DNA of 10,943 nt from an uncultured Ruminococcus sp. Its GTDB lineage: Bacteria > Bacillota > Clostridia > Oscillospirales > Ruminococcaceae. The notes below the pieces were generated by a model. That model did not search any database, had not been told where the DNA came from, and was given only the letters and a program-made list of their open reading frames with translations. Positions 1 through 10,100 of this stretch are shown piece by piece. The position numbers and the translations under genes are program-made. The stretch covers positions 1-10,943 of the forward strand of contig ONNL01000107.1 of the NCBI GenBank assembly GCA_900319195.1. The letters are read 5' to 3'. Within the stretch, counting starts at the first letter, position 1. Every line of letters starts with the position of its first letter.

Positions 1-3
1 GTC

Positions 4-31
4 TTGACAGACTGAGAGTTTGTGGTATCAT
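4..31 (+). promoter_or_regulatory. Sigma-A promoter with extended -10, upstream of the membrane-protein gene
   Basis: A consensus -35 box TTGACA (4-9) is followed after 16 bases by a -10 box TATCAT (26-31) that carries the extended -10 dinucleotide TG one base upstream (23-24). Transcription would start near base 38, leaving a leader of about 80 bases before the ATG at 117. The -10 region shares the eight bases TTGTGGTA (20-27) with the promoter of the giant gene (1029-1036). The box lies at the window edge, so upstream elements cannot be judged. Confidence 0.6.
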
Positions 32-116
32 AGGCAAATGCGAACGCCATTATGCTGAATAACCACCTAAAATTTTGAATACCCAAAAAGATATAAAAAC
101 AGGGGAATTGAATATT

Positions 117-809
117 ATGGAAAAGGATTTTGGGACGGACGAGAGTCCGAAGTACAAAAAAAGTATAGGCAGTATCATTCTGCTGATATTCCTTGCGGGA
201 CTTGTTGTGTATTGCCTTATCAGCGGTATCGCGGAGCTTACAAAGCCTGTCAGGAGCCTTGAAGCGTCACTCGGCTCGCTCGAAAAGGGAGAGTGCGTGG
301 AGGGCGTTGCAGACTGCGGGACGGATTTCCCGATACTCACTATGACCCATACCATCAACTTCATACCCACATTGAAGGAGTATTACTACATGGTCGGTGA
401 CGGTGAGTATTTCGCAATAGTCCGCGCAGGCAAGGATTTCGGGGACACCTTCGACCCGGATACGAATGAGAATCTCAGAGACACCAAGATAAAGGGCATA
501 GTCCGCTCTCTCGACGGTGAAGCTCGTATCAAGATAGATCAGCACCTTTCGAGCAGCGGGCTAAGTGAGTATACAAATTCCATGTACTACATAGACACCT
601 ATGGTCAGCGCATTGCTGTCATAAAGGTGATAGTTGCCGCGCTTTCCTTCGTTCTGACGTTCATGATAGTGAAAATGCTCAGGAAGAAAAAGGACAGCGA
701 GTTTGACGACCTCAGCAGTAAGTCGCTCGGCAAGGCTTACGGTGTTGTTGTCAGTGTGGGAGTCATTCTTCTTGCAATTCTCGGGGTGTATATTTCCATG
801 ATGTTATAA
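117..809 (+). CDS. Hypothetical membrane protein with three predicted transmembrane helices
   Basis: I do not recognise the family, so no function is given. The 230-residue protein has a short charged N-terminus, a hydrophobic helix at about residues 17-39, a polar stretch of about 125 residues (roughly 40-165), a second helix at about 166-188 followed at once by RKKKD, a short hydrophilic loop, and a third helix at about 207-229 that ends the protein. The basic cluster after helix 2 suggests that the 189-206 loop is cytoplasmic; the polar stretch would then be extracellular with the N-terminus inside. That stretch carries two cysteines, C60 and C67, which could form a disulfide if outside, and an aromatic cluster (YYY at 89-91). 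The start was chosen at ATG 117 because AGGGG (101-105) lies 11 bases upstream; an in-frame TTG at 75 has no ribosome binding site. The gene has its own promoter and terminator, so it is probably monocistronic. Confidence 0.8.
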   Translation: MEKDFGTDESPKYKKSIGSIILLIFLAGLVVYCLISGIAELTKPVRSLEASLGSLEKGECVEGVADCGTDFPILTMTHTINFIPTLKEYYYMVGDGEYFAIVRAGKDFGDTFDPDTNENLRDTKIKGIVRSLDGEARIKIDQHLSSSGLSEYTNSMYYIDTYGQRIAVIKVIVAALSFVLTFMIVKMLRKKKDSEFDDLSSKSLGKAYGVVVSVGVILLAILGVYISMML

Positions 810-865
810 GCTTGTTATTTGCGGAATGCTGTTTGAAGCAGTGGCTTTACCCATATAGATCAAAT

Positions 866-914
866 GCATCTGACCGTGTATCGTTAGGTATGCGGTTCAG
901 GTGCTTATTTTTTT
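866..914 (+). terminator. Strong intrinsic terminator after the membrane-protein gene
   Basis: Bases 866-882 pair with 887-904 around the tetraloop GTTA. This gives a stem of about 17 pairs with a single bulged T on the 3' arm (896) and several G-T pairs. The T-rich tail TTATTTTTTT (905-914) follows directly. It lies 57 bases after the stop codon at 807-809 and separates this transcript from the giant gene downstream. Confidence 0.8.
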
Positions 915-926
915 GAGGTGCTGAAA

Positions 927-1004
927 ATGAAAAGTGAAAGCCGCCACTTCGCTATGATAAGGGGAAATCATACTATCAGTATAATGAATGGTACTTTTTT
1001 ATAA
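927..1004 (+). CDS. Possible 25-residue small ORF (doubtful)
   Basis: An ATG at 927 opens a 25-codon frame ending in TAA at 1002-1004, with a fair Shine-Dalgarno sequence GAGGTG (915-920) six bases upstream. The product begins MKSESRHFAMIRGN and is not recognisable; it has no clear hydrophobic segment. The ORF starts just after the T-tract of a strong terminator and ends before the giant gene's promoter. No promoter serving it is visible, so it would be translated only from read-through. The ribosome binding site is the only positive evidence. Confidence 0.15.
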   Translation: MKSESRHFAMIRGNHTISIMNGTFL

Positions 1005-1011
1005 AAAAGTA
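992..1011. promoter_or_regulatory. Perfect 20-bp AT-rich palindrome abutting the -35 box
   Basis: The left arm TACTTTTTT (992-1000) and right arm AAAAAAGTA (1003-1011) are exact inverted repeats around a central AT. The next base (1012) starts the -35 box of the giant gene's promoter. The position fits a regulator's operator or an UP-like element for the RNA polymerase alpha subunit. With only two G-C pairs it is too weak to be a convincing terminator. The symmetry is seen directly; the regulatory role is inferred. Confidence 0.4.
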
Positions 1012-1040
1012 TTGCATTTTATTGTGAATTGTGGTAAAAT
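1012..1040 (+). promoter_or_regulatory. Sigma-A promoter with extended -10 for the giant LRR gene
   Basis: TTGCAT (1012-1017) and TAAAAT (1035-1040) are spaced by 17 bases, with TG one base before the -10 box (1032-1033). Transcription should start near 1047, giving a leader of about 56 bases. Near the start of the leader, CAGCTTCA (1049-1056) can pair with TGAA (1067-1070) and GCTG (1073-1076) with a two-base bulge, so the mRNA may carry a 5' hairpin. The ribosome binding site at 1090-1094 stays free. Confidence 0.65.
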
Positions 1041-1089
1041 ATATTAAACAGCTTCATGCTGATGCGTGAAAGGCTGAAATTTATTGAAA

Positions 1090-1105
1090 AGGGGAAATTG
1101 GTATG
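1090..1105 (+). promoter_or_regulatory. Ribosome binding site and start codon of the giant gene
   Basis: AGGGG (1090-1094) lies eight bases before the ATG at 1103. The encoded N-terminus then reads directly into a signal peptide (K4, R5, hydrophobic core), which confirms the start. The upstream gene uses the same AGGGG core. Confidence 0.8.
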
Positions 1106-1195
1106 CAGATCAAACGAATATCCGCCGCGATACTTGCATTGCTGATAGCTGCGGGCTCATATCCTGTGAGACCGACTGCTGCGGCAGCATCTGCC
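1103..1195 (+). other. Sec signal peptide of the giant protein
   Basis: Residues 1-31 show a basic n-region (K4, R5), a hydrophobic core from about I6 to A17, and an alanine-rich end (T25, then A26-A29, S30, A31) suited to signal peptidase I. Cleavage after A27, A29 or A31 is possible and cannot be decided by eye. There is no lipobox cysteine, so the protein is exported but not lipid-anchored. Confidence 0.85.
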
Positions 1196-4100
1196 GTGAG
1201 TGTGGGGAGTTCTGAGGAAGGCTCCGCTCAAAAGAGTGCAAAGAAAATTGCAGACAGCGGCTCGCTCAGACAGGAGGGGGAAACGGTCAGCGGTACCTGC
1301 GGTACTGACGCGTCTTATGTCCTTGAGAACGGTGTGCTCACAATAAGCGGCACAGGAGAGATCGAGGAGGACTTTTTTGATGATTATGATTTAAGGTATG
1401 ATGTCACCTCTATTATCATCGGTGAGGGCATAACTAAAATAGGAAGCTCGGCATTTTATGATTTCACTGCCGTAAAGTCGGTAACGCTCCCGTCTACACT
1501 TGAATACATAGACAGGTATGCTTTTGAAGACTGCTATGAGCTTACTCAGATAGATATCCCTGCAAGCGTAGCTTATATCGGCTATCGTGCATTCGATGAC
1601 TGTTCTTTAAAGGAGCTTGATATACTTAACTCCGAATGCGCTTTAGACAGCCATATATGCAGCAGCTCTGTTGTTATCGGCGGCAAAAAGGGCTCTACCG
1701 CCGAGGAATATTCAAGGAACTGCAATACATGGTTCAAGGACTTGGATACAGGCGTTAAATCTATGAGCGGCAGCTGCGGCGAGAATGCCTCCTATGTCCT
1801 GACCGACGACCTCGTGCTCACTATTTCGGGTACAGGCGTTCTTGATTCACAGATATATCTTCCTGTTGATGAGCCGATCAGCCTTGTCATTGAGGACGGC
1901 ATTACGGGATATAATGATAATCTGACAGACTTTGACGGCTTTGTTGTCTGGGGCGGTCACTATACGGATCTCAATTACAGATCTGTAACTGTGCCTGATA
2001 CCTTTGAAAATCCGATAGGACTCATCAGTGCGGATACCGAGGAGCTTATCATCAAAGGTGATTCTCCTGCCCATGTTACCAAGGACGGTGCGATATACAG
2101 CGCCGATATGACAAAGCTTGAATACGTATTCCCGACAGCAAAAACCACAGTTACCGATGACTACGGAAATGAATCGGAGGTCTATCCTGCTGTTGACACA
2201 CCGTTTGAGGTGCCTTCGACCGTTACTGAGATAGGCGAAGGTGCATTCAAAAATTCAAACTATACCGACATCATTCTTCCGGAGACAGTCACAAAGGTCG
2301 GCAAGAGCGCATTCATACTGAATATCAGAACTGAAAGCGGATTTCTGCGCACAGTGACCGTAAACAACAAGGACTGTGAGTTTGAATATTACGACAGCGA
2401 GAAAGGCTATCTGAATATGTTCTCGGACGAGTGTGCTGTCAAGGGCTATGCGGATTCGACCACTCAGAAGGCGGCTCACGCTGACGGCGTGCTCTTTATA
2501 AACATAGAGACAGGCGAGGAAACACACAGCGGAATGTGCGGCGAAAATGCCGAATTCTCGATAATCAACAATGTAATGACTATTACAGGCAGCGGCGCTG
2601 TCAAGCTCTCTGATTCTGTTGCAAAGGATGATATAACAGATGTCGTTATAGGCGAGGGCATAACTGAGATAGGCTCAGACAGCTTCGCACGCTTTACAGC
2701 AATGAAAACAGTCTCACTTCCCTCGACTCTTACCGCTATCCAAAGCGGAGCGTTTGATGGCTGCTCTTCGCTTGAGAGTGTAAAGCTTCCGAACGGACTT
2801 ACTGAGATAAGCTCAAGTATGTTCCAGAACTGCACGGCTCTCAAATCAATTGAGATACCGGACAGTGTTACAGCTATCGGCAATTATGCTTTTATGTACT
2901 GCTCATCACTGACGGAGCTGACCTTACCCGAAGCTGTTGCGGAATTTGATGTTTCTGCTGTTGCTAACTGCGAAAAGCTTGAAAAGCTGACAGTTATGAA
3001 TAAGGATTGCAATATAACGGACATCTGGGGCTATGGCGCTATGGGTAATAATCTTATCCTTGCGGGATATGCGGGCTCGACCATAAACAAATTCGCCTCT
3101 GAGAATGTTCTGAGATTCTGTGACATCGAAACAGGAGAGGTGACCATTTGCGGCGACCTCGACGAGAATATTTCCTATAAGCTCGCTGACGGCGTGCTCA
3201 CTATCACGGGTACGGGCGATATGCCTTCAACATCTGTATTCAGTTACAGGGACGATGTTGAGTCGGTAGTGATAGGAAGCGGCATTACCTCGATCTGCAG
3301 CAGCGCCTTCTACAAGGACTCTAATCTCACCTCTGTGAGCCTGCCCGAAGGTCTTAAAACCATCGGCGAATATGCCTTCGCATATACGAGCGTAAAGAAT
3401 ATAACTTTGCCGGAGGGACTTGAAACTATCTCTGACTACGCATTCGAGGACTGCTCAAATATCGAGAATATAGTTATCCCCGAGGGAGTTACCGATATCG
3501 GTGAGTATGCATTCTACTACTGCTCTTCTCTCAAGAGCGTCAAGCTGCCCTCAACCATCAAGAACATAAATGATGTGGCATTCTCCAGCTGCTATGAGCT
3601 TGAGCAGGTAACTATCCCCGACGCTCCCGAGCATTCCGTAAAGCTTTCGGGAAACCCGTTCGGTTCGCTCAGCAAGCTCATCATTCTCGACAAGGACTGC
3701 GACCTCTCTGAGTTCTCATCAGACTCAAGCCTTGTCATTGAGGGCTATTCAGGCTCGACAGCCGAGACATTTGCGCTGGACAGATCGCTTGTATTCGTTG
3801 ACCATGAGACAGGAGATACTGTTATACAGGGTAAGCTCGGAGAAGATGTCCGCTATAAGATCATTGACGGAGTACTTGATATTACAGGTACGGGAGCAAT
3901 AGTGAGCACCATTAACTTAAACAGCTCCTTCCTCAGCGATTTGAAGGAGATCAATATCGGTGAGGGCATCACCATGATATCAGGCAACCTGTTCAATTAC
4001 TCTGTAAGCTCTGTAAAGACTATAAAGATACCATCAACGCTGACTTCGATAGACCCCGCTGCATTTGACAATTGCAGTGCGTCGCTTACTGCACTGACAG

Positions 4101-7100
4101 TCTCCGAGGAAAATACGGCATATACCTCGTCGGGCACATTCCTTCTCAGCAAGGACGGAAAGACCCTTGTATTTGCAGGCGGAAGCGCGTCTTCACCCGA
4201 GATCCCCTCGACGGTAACAGCTATCGGAAAGTTTGCATTCAAGGACCGCGACGAGCTTGAAGAGGTGGTCCTTCCCGAGTCAGTCGAGAGCATTGGCGAG
4301 GGTGCATTTGCAGGCTGTGATCTGCTCAAAAAGATAACGATAAAAAATCCCGAATGCGTTATCTCACCCGAGAGCTATACCATAAGCAATACATACAGCA
4401 ATTACTATGACTATGATGCCGGGACATACAAGTATGAAAGTGGTTACTATTACGGTATACTTGCAGGAAAGGGCGGTTCGACCGCTGAAAAGTATGCCTT
4501 CAGCAACGGACTTAAATTCCTCGATCTTGATACGTCCGAGGTCTATCAGGTAGGTAAATGCGGCGATGACCTCACATATGAGATAAAGAACAATGTCCTC
4601 ACTGTAAAGGGTACAGGTGCGATGTACGACAGCGCATTCACAGGAAACACGGAGATAACCGACGTTTCACTGCCCGAGGGACTGACCAGCATAAGCAATT
4701 ATGCTTTCAGGTCATGCACGTCACTCAAAAGTGTGTCAATACCGTCAACTGTTACAACGATAGGCTCGTATGCCTTCGGCTACTGCTCGGGGCTCAGATC
4801 TGTCGTTATCCCGGAGGGAGTTGCCGAGATAGGTGAATACGCATTCTGTGACTGCGATGACCTTGTCTCTGTTGTTATCCCCGGAAGCGTTAAAACTATC
4901 GGCGGAGACGCCTTCTCGAGCTGTGATGACCTCGAGGAAGTGACCCTCAATGAAGGTATTGAGACCATAGGCTCAGACGCATTTGAATACACCAACATCC
5001 AATCCATAGAGCTTCCCGAGTCTGTCAAGAAGGTCGAGAGCTCAGCGTTTTACAATTGTTATTCCCTGAATGCTGTCACCATTAAGAACAGGGAATGCGA
5101 GCTGTCAGATTACAATACAACGATACAAAAGGGGGCTGTTATCTGCGGCTACGCTGATTCAACAGCAGATGAGTATGCCTTCCGGTTCGGCAGAAAGTTT
5201 ATGGATATTGAAACGGGCAAGCTCCGTGAAAGCGGAATGTGCGGCGATTCTCTCACATTCTCTATCGAGGGCGGCGTTCTGACCATAAGCGGAAGCGGCG
5301 AGATGTGGGATACAGAGCCTTTCTATGACAATGATTCTATCTCGAGCGTTGTTATTGGCGACGGTGTGACTTCAATAAGCGATACTGCATTCAGATCCTG
5401 CGATAACCTCACAAGCGTCAATATCCCCGCGGGTATTGAGAAAATAGGACGCGGCGCATTCCAGTCATGTGATATGCTCAGCTCGTTCACAGTTGACCCT
5501 GAGAACAAGAATTATTCTTCATCTGACGGTGTCATCTATAATAAGGATATGACAGAGCTTGTTATCTATCCCTACGGAAAGCGCGATGCGGAGTTTATCG
5601 TTCCTGCGTCTGTAACAAAAATATCGGGAACATTCCAGAACTCCTATATAAAGGAGATCGGATTCCAAAATAATAAGACGGTCGATCTCAGCGGAGCTTC
5701 TTTCAATAACGATATAATCTTCTGCGGATATGCAGGCTCTACGGCTGAATCATACGCTTATGAATACGGAATGTATTTCAGGAATTATGAGACAGGTGAG
5801 ATAAGGCTTTGCGGAAGATGCGGTGAAAGCCTTGTTTACGAAATGACGACCGACGGCGAGCTCACTATCACCGGAACAGGCGATATGTATAACGGCGCAT
5901 TCATGTATAATGACAATATAAAAACCGTCGTTATTGGTGAGGGTGTCACGAGTGTCAGTGAGGATGCGTTCTATGACTGCGACTATATCGTGTCAATGAC
6001 CCTTCCCTCAACTATCAAGAGCATAGGAAACTACGCATTCTATTACAACAGGTTCGAAACTCTCGTTCTTCCCGAGGGACTCCAGAAAATGGGATACAGC
6101 GTTTTCCGCTGTTCAAGACTCAAGACTGTAAATATCCCTGCTTCGCTTGCAGAGATAGGCGACAGTGCATTCGATTCGAGCTATCTCAAGGAATTTACAG
6201 GCGGTGAGGGAAATCAGAGCTTCACCGTAAAGGACGGTATCCTCTACAACAAGGATATGACAAGGCTCGTGCATTATCCTTCAAGCAAGGATGATGAGTC
6301 GTACACACTTCCTGAAACTGTAACGGAGCTCGAAAGAAGAGACCTTTACAAGTCAAGCGGTATCAACGCGCTTACGGAAGTAGTGATAACCAATAAGGAC
6401 CTCATTATTGAGGACAGCAGTGAAACCATAAACCCGTATGATGTCATAGTCTGCGCTGAGGGCTCAACGGCTGAAAAATATGCCTTTAAGTACGGCAGGA
6501 AATTCAGATATATTGATACTGATACGATATTGAAGCGCGGCAAGTGCGGCGAGAACCTCACATATGAGATAAAGGACGGCGTCCTCACTGTTGAGGGAAC
6601 AGGCGATATGTCAGATTCTCCTATGTTCAGCGGTGATGATGATATTACAAGTGCAGTTATCTCAGAGGGCGTTACCTCTATCGGTATCAAAGCCTTTGAA
6701 GGATGCAACAATCTTGAACAGATAACCATTGCCGGCAGTGTTGCAGCTATCGGTGCTGATGCGTTCAATGGATGCGGCGATCTTGAATACGTGAATATCC
6801 CTGCGGCTGTCAATACCATAGGCGGAAATGTATTCGTAGGCTGTGAAAATCTCAAGGGTATCGTCGTTGATGCAGAGAACCAGAAATATTCATCTGTTGA
6901 CGGTGTTCTCTTCAATAAGGATAAGACTGAGCTGATAGCTTATCCCGAGAGCAAGGCTGACGAGGAATACACTATCCCCGACACTGTTCTGACTATCGGA
7001 GACTATGCGTTTGACGACTGCAACTATCTCAATACGGTGACCATACCCGAGGGTGTTGCAGGTATCGGCTATTACGCATTCCGGAACTGCAATAAGCTTT

Positions 7101-10100
7101 CTTCTGTGGCGCTTCCGTCAACGGTAAAGAGTATCGGCAACGCTGCATTCTGTAATACCTCAATAAAGGAGATAAATATCCCCGACGGAGTTACCAAGAT
7201 ATGCGACAGCACGTTCTACAGCTGTGATGAGCTTGTTTCTGTTGAGCTCGGAAAGAATATTGAGGCAATAGAGTACGACGCATTCGCGGAATGCCGTGAT
7301 CTCAGCTCGATAACCATACTCAACGACAAGGCAGTTATAAACAGCGAGGCTTCGACAATTTCGTCCTCTGCAATGATATGCGGTTATGCTGACTCAACAG
7401 CCAATGAGTATGCTTTAAGATACGGAAGAAAATTCAAGGACCTCACAACAGGAAGCATAACTCAGAGCGGTAAATGCGGAGCTTACATGACATTCACCAT
7501 AAACGACGGTGTTCTCACTATATCAGGCATCGGAAAAATGAATGACGATCCGCTGTTCTCGAGTAATTCTGAAATAACAAGTGTAGTTATTGAGGACGGA
7601 GTGACCTCGATAGGCAATAACGCATTCTCAAACTGCACTAAGCTTGAAACAATAACTATCCCCGATTCTGTGGTATCTATCGGAGACAATGCGTTCTATA
7701 ACTGCTCGTCTCTCAAGGAGATAACACTGCCCGAAAATATTTCGGAGCTTTCAACGAATATCTTTGATTCGTGCGAATCACTCGAAAAGGCAGTGCTCCC
7801 AGCAAAGCTTTTAAGAATCGGCGACAGTGCTTTCCGTGACTGCTATCTGCTCAAGGAGATAGAGATACCTGCTGATACCGTATCTATCGGTTATGAAGCC
7901 TTCGCTAACTGCCATTCTCTTGAAAAGGCAGCGCTTCCGAGCGGACTTGACACGATATACGACAGGGCATTTGCAGGCTGTACCTCATTGAAGGACTTCA
8001 CTATCCCGTCAGGACTTACAGGTATTTCCGGCTCTTCGCTCGCAGGTACGAAGGTCGAAAGCATCGGCATTGAAGAAGGCAATACCACCTTCACCGTCGA
8101 TAACGGAATGCTCCTTGACAGTACAGGCACAACGCTCATCATCTATCCCGCAGGAAAGAAGGATACAGAATTCACAGTTCCTTCAACTGTGACTGAGATA
8201 GGGGAGTATGCTTTCTATCGCAACGATACACTTGAAAAGGTGACTATCCCGAAGAACGTAAAGACTATCGGAAACTATGCTTTCTTATCAGTTTCAGTTT
8301 CAACGCTGACTATCCTCGGTGCTGATTGTTCAATAGAAACAAATGCAATAGACAACGTCTCATGCATTGAAGGCTATTCCGGCTCGACGGCTGAAGAATA
8401 CGCATTCAGAAATGCAATGCTTTTCAGAGACATTGAAACAGGCGAGGAGAAAATAAGCGGTAAGTATAACGATATCACTTATACGATAAAGGACGGCGTG
8501 CTCACTCTCAGCGGCTCGGGCAATGATTTCTACATTTATAACCAGTCCATCACCAAGGTCGTTGTAGGAAAGGATATAAGAGACTTCAGCGTAAGCTCTG
8601 ACAATATCACCGAATATGTGGTAGACGCTGAAAACACTGTATTCTGCGCTGAGGACGGTGTTCTCTACAACAAGGACAAGACAAGGCTCATCAGGTATCC
8701 GAGGGAGAAGAAGGATGAGAAATTCATAGTTCCGGATACAGTCAAGACTATCAACAGTATCAGCTCTTCATATCTCAAGGAGATCGTTCTCGGAAGCTCT
8801 GTTGACTTTAGGTCGCAGTCAGACCCCGGCCAGTACAATATTTCTATTTACGGCGACAACATTGAAAAGATAACTGTTTCTGAAGATAACCCGAACCTAA
8901 AGTCGGTTGACGGAGTGCTCTATACTAAGGATATGTCTGCGCTTCTGTTCTATCCTTACGGAAAGAAAGACACCGAATTCACTGTGCCCGATGCAGTTGA
9001 AAAGGTATACAGTATGTATTCGCCATATATTGAGAAGCTCAATATCGGAGCAGGACTCACCTTCAGATACAAGACGACCTTCACTGATGAGGACGGCAAT
9101 GTTAAGGAGAAATATTATTACAGTCTCAACTTGTTGCTCCCCGGTCTTACCGAGGTAACAGTTTCAGCATCAAACCCCGCGCTGAAGGCGGTTGACGGAG
9201 TTCTGTTCAGTAAGGACATGACTCAGCTCCTCCTGTATCCTATCTACAAGGCTGATACGGAGTATACAATACCCGACGGTGTCGAAACGGCAAGGTTTGG
9301 CGAAAGTGCATACCTTGAAAAGCTCAATATAGGAAAGGAGCTCAAGGAAATAAGCTTCAGCGGCTATTATTACGACAGTCAGCGGTATCTCAAAGAGATA
9401 AATGTTGACAGTGGAAATCCTGTATTCATGAGCAAGGGCGGCATACTCTACCGCAATGACACAGACGGAACACCTTTGATACTGCTCGTACCGTATTGTC
9501 TGAGCGGAGATGTTGTGCTTATCGACGGTATCACAGTTATCCCAAGCGGCTGCTTTGCAAACAGAGATGATCTGAGATCTGTTACGATACCGAAGTCTGT
9601 AACAAAGATAATGGAATATGCGTTCTATAACTGCTCAGCACTCGAAAATGTGACTATTCTGAATCCTGAATGTGCATTTGTAAATGATCAAAAATACAAC
9701 CTGAACAATTTATATAGTGACATTTGGGACGAGGAAACTCAATCTTATATTCTCAAGACGGAATACAACGGAACAATAACTGCTAAGCAGGGCTCTGAGG
9801 CTCAGAAATACGCCGAGGCAACAGGCTATACCTTCAAGGATATAGATGCTCAGCCCGAGGTGACAACTACTACGACAACAACCTCTGCCACTACAACTAC
9901 GACCACATCTACGACAACTTCGACCACTACAACTACGACCACTTCAACAACTACCACGACTACTGACAAGGCAACAACTACCACGACAGAACCCGTAACG
10001 ACCACGACTACCGACAAGGCAACAACTACCACAACTACGGACAAGGCAACAACTACCACGACAGAACCCGTAACGACCACGACTACCGACAAGGTGACAA

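Larger units (their letters stand above)
810..1102 (+). other. Intergenic region between the membrane-protein gene and the giant gene
   Basis: This 293-bp gap contains a terminator (866-914), a short ORF of doubtful meaning (927-1004), a perfect palindrome (992-1011), a promoter (1012-1040) and an untranslated leader of about 56 bases. An isolated TATAAT at 980-985 has no acceptable -35 box at the right distance. I saw no gene on the minus strand and no RNA gene. Confidence 0.7.

Noticed and set aside
3..62. A possible C-terminal tail of an upstream plus-strand gene ending in TAA at 60-62
   Set aside because: Only 19 codons are visible, and the same bases hold a good promoter; nothing supports it as coding.
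267..545. A minus-strand frame of 92 codons inside the membrane-protein gene
   Set aside because: The plus-strand frame has a promoter, ribosome binding site, membrane helices and terminator; the antisense frame has none of these.
980..985. A consensus TATAAT upstream of the palindrome
   Set aside because: No acceptable -35 hexamer lies 16-18 bases upstream and no extended -10 TG is present; the promoter at 1012-1040 is much better.
6346..6915. A 189-codon open frame on the minus strand inside the giant gene, and about nine shorter ones antisense to it
   Set aside because: They lie opposite LRR repeats whose biased codons lack stops in the antisense frame; their products mirror the repeat (recurring SPIxxTPSxITT patterns) and show no independent domain or ribosome binding site.
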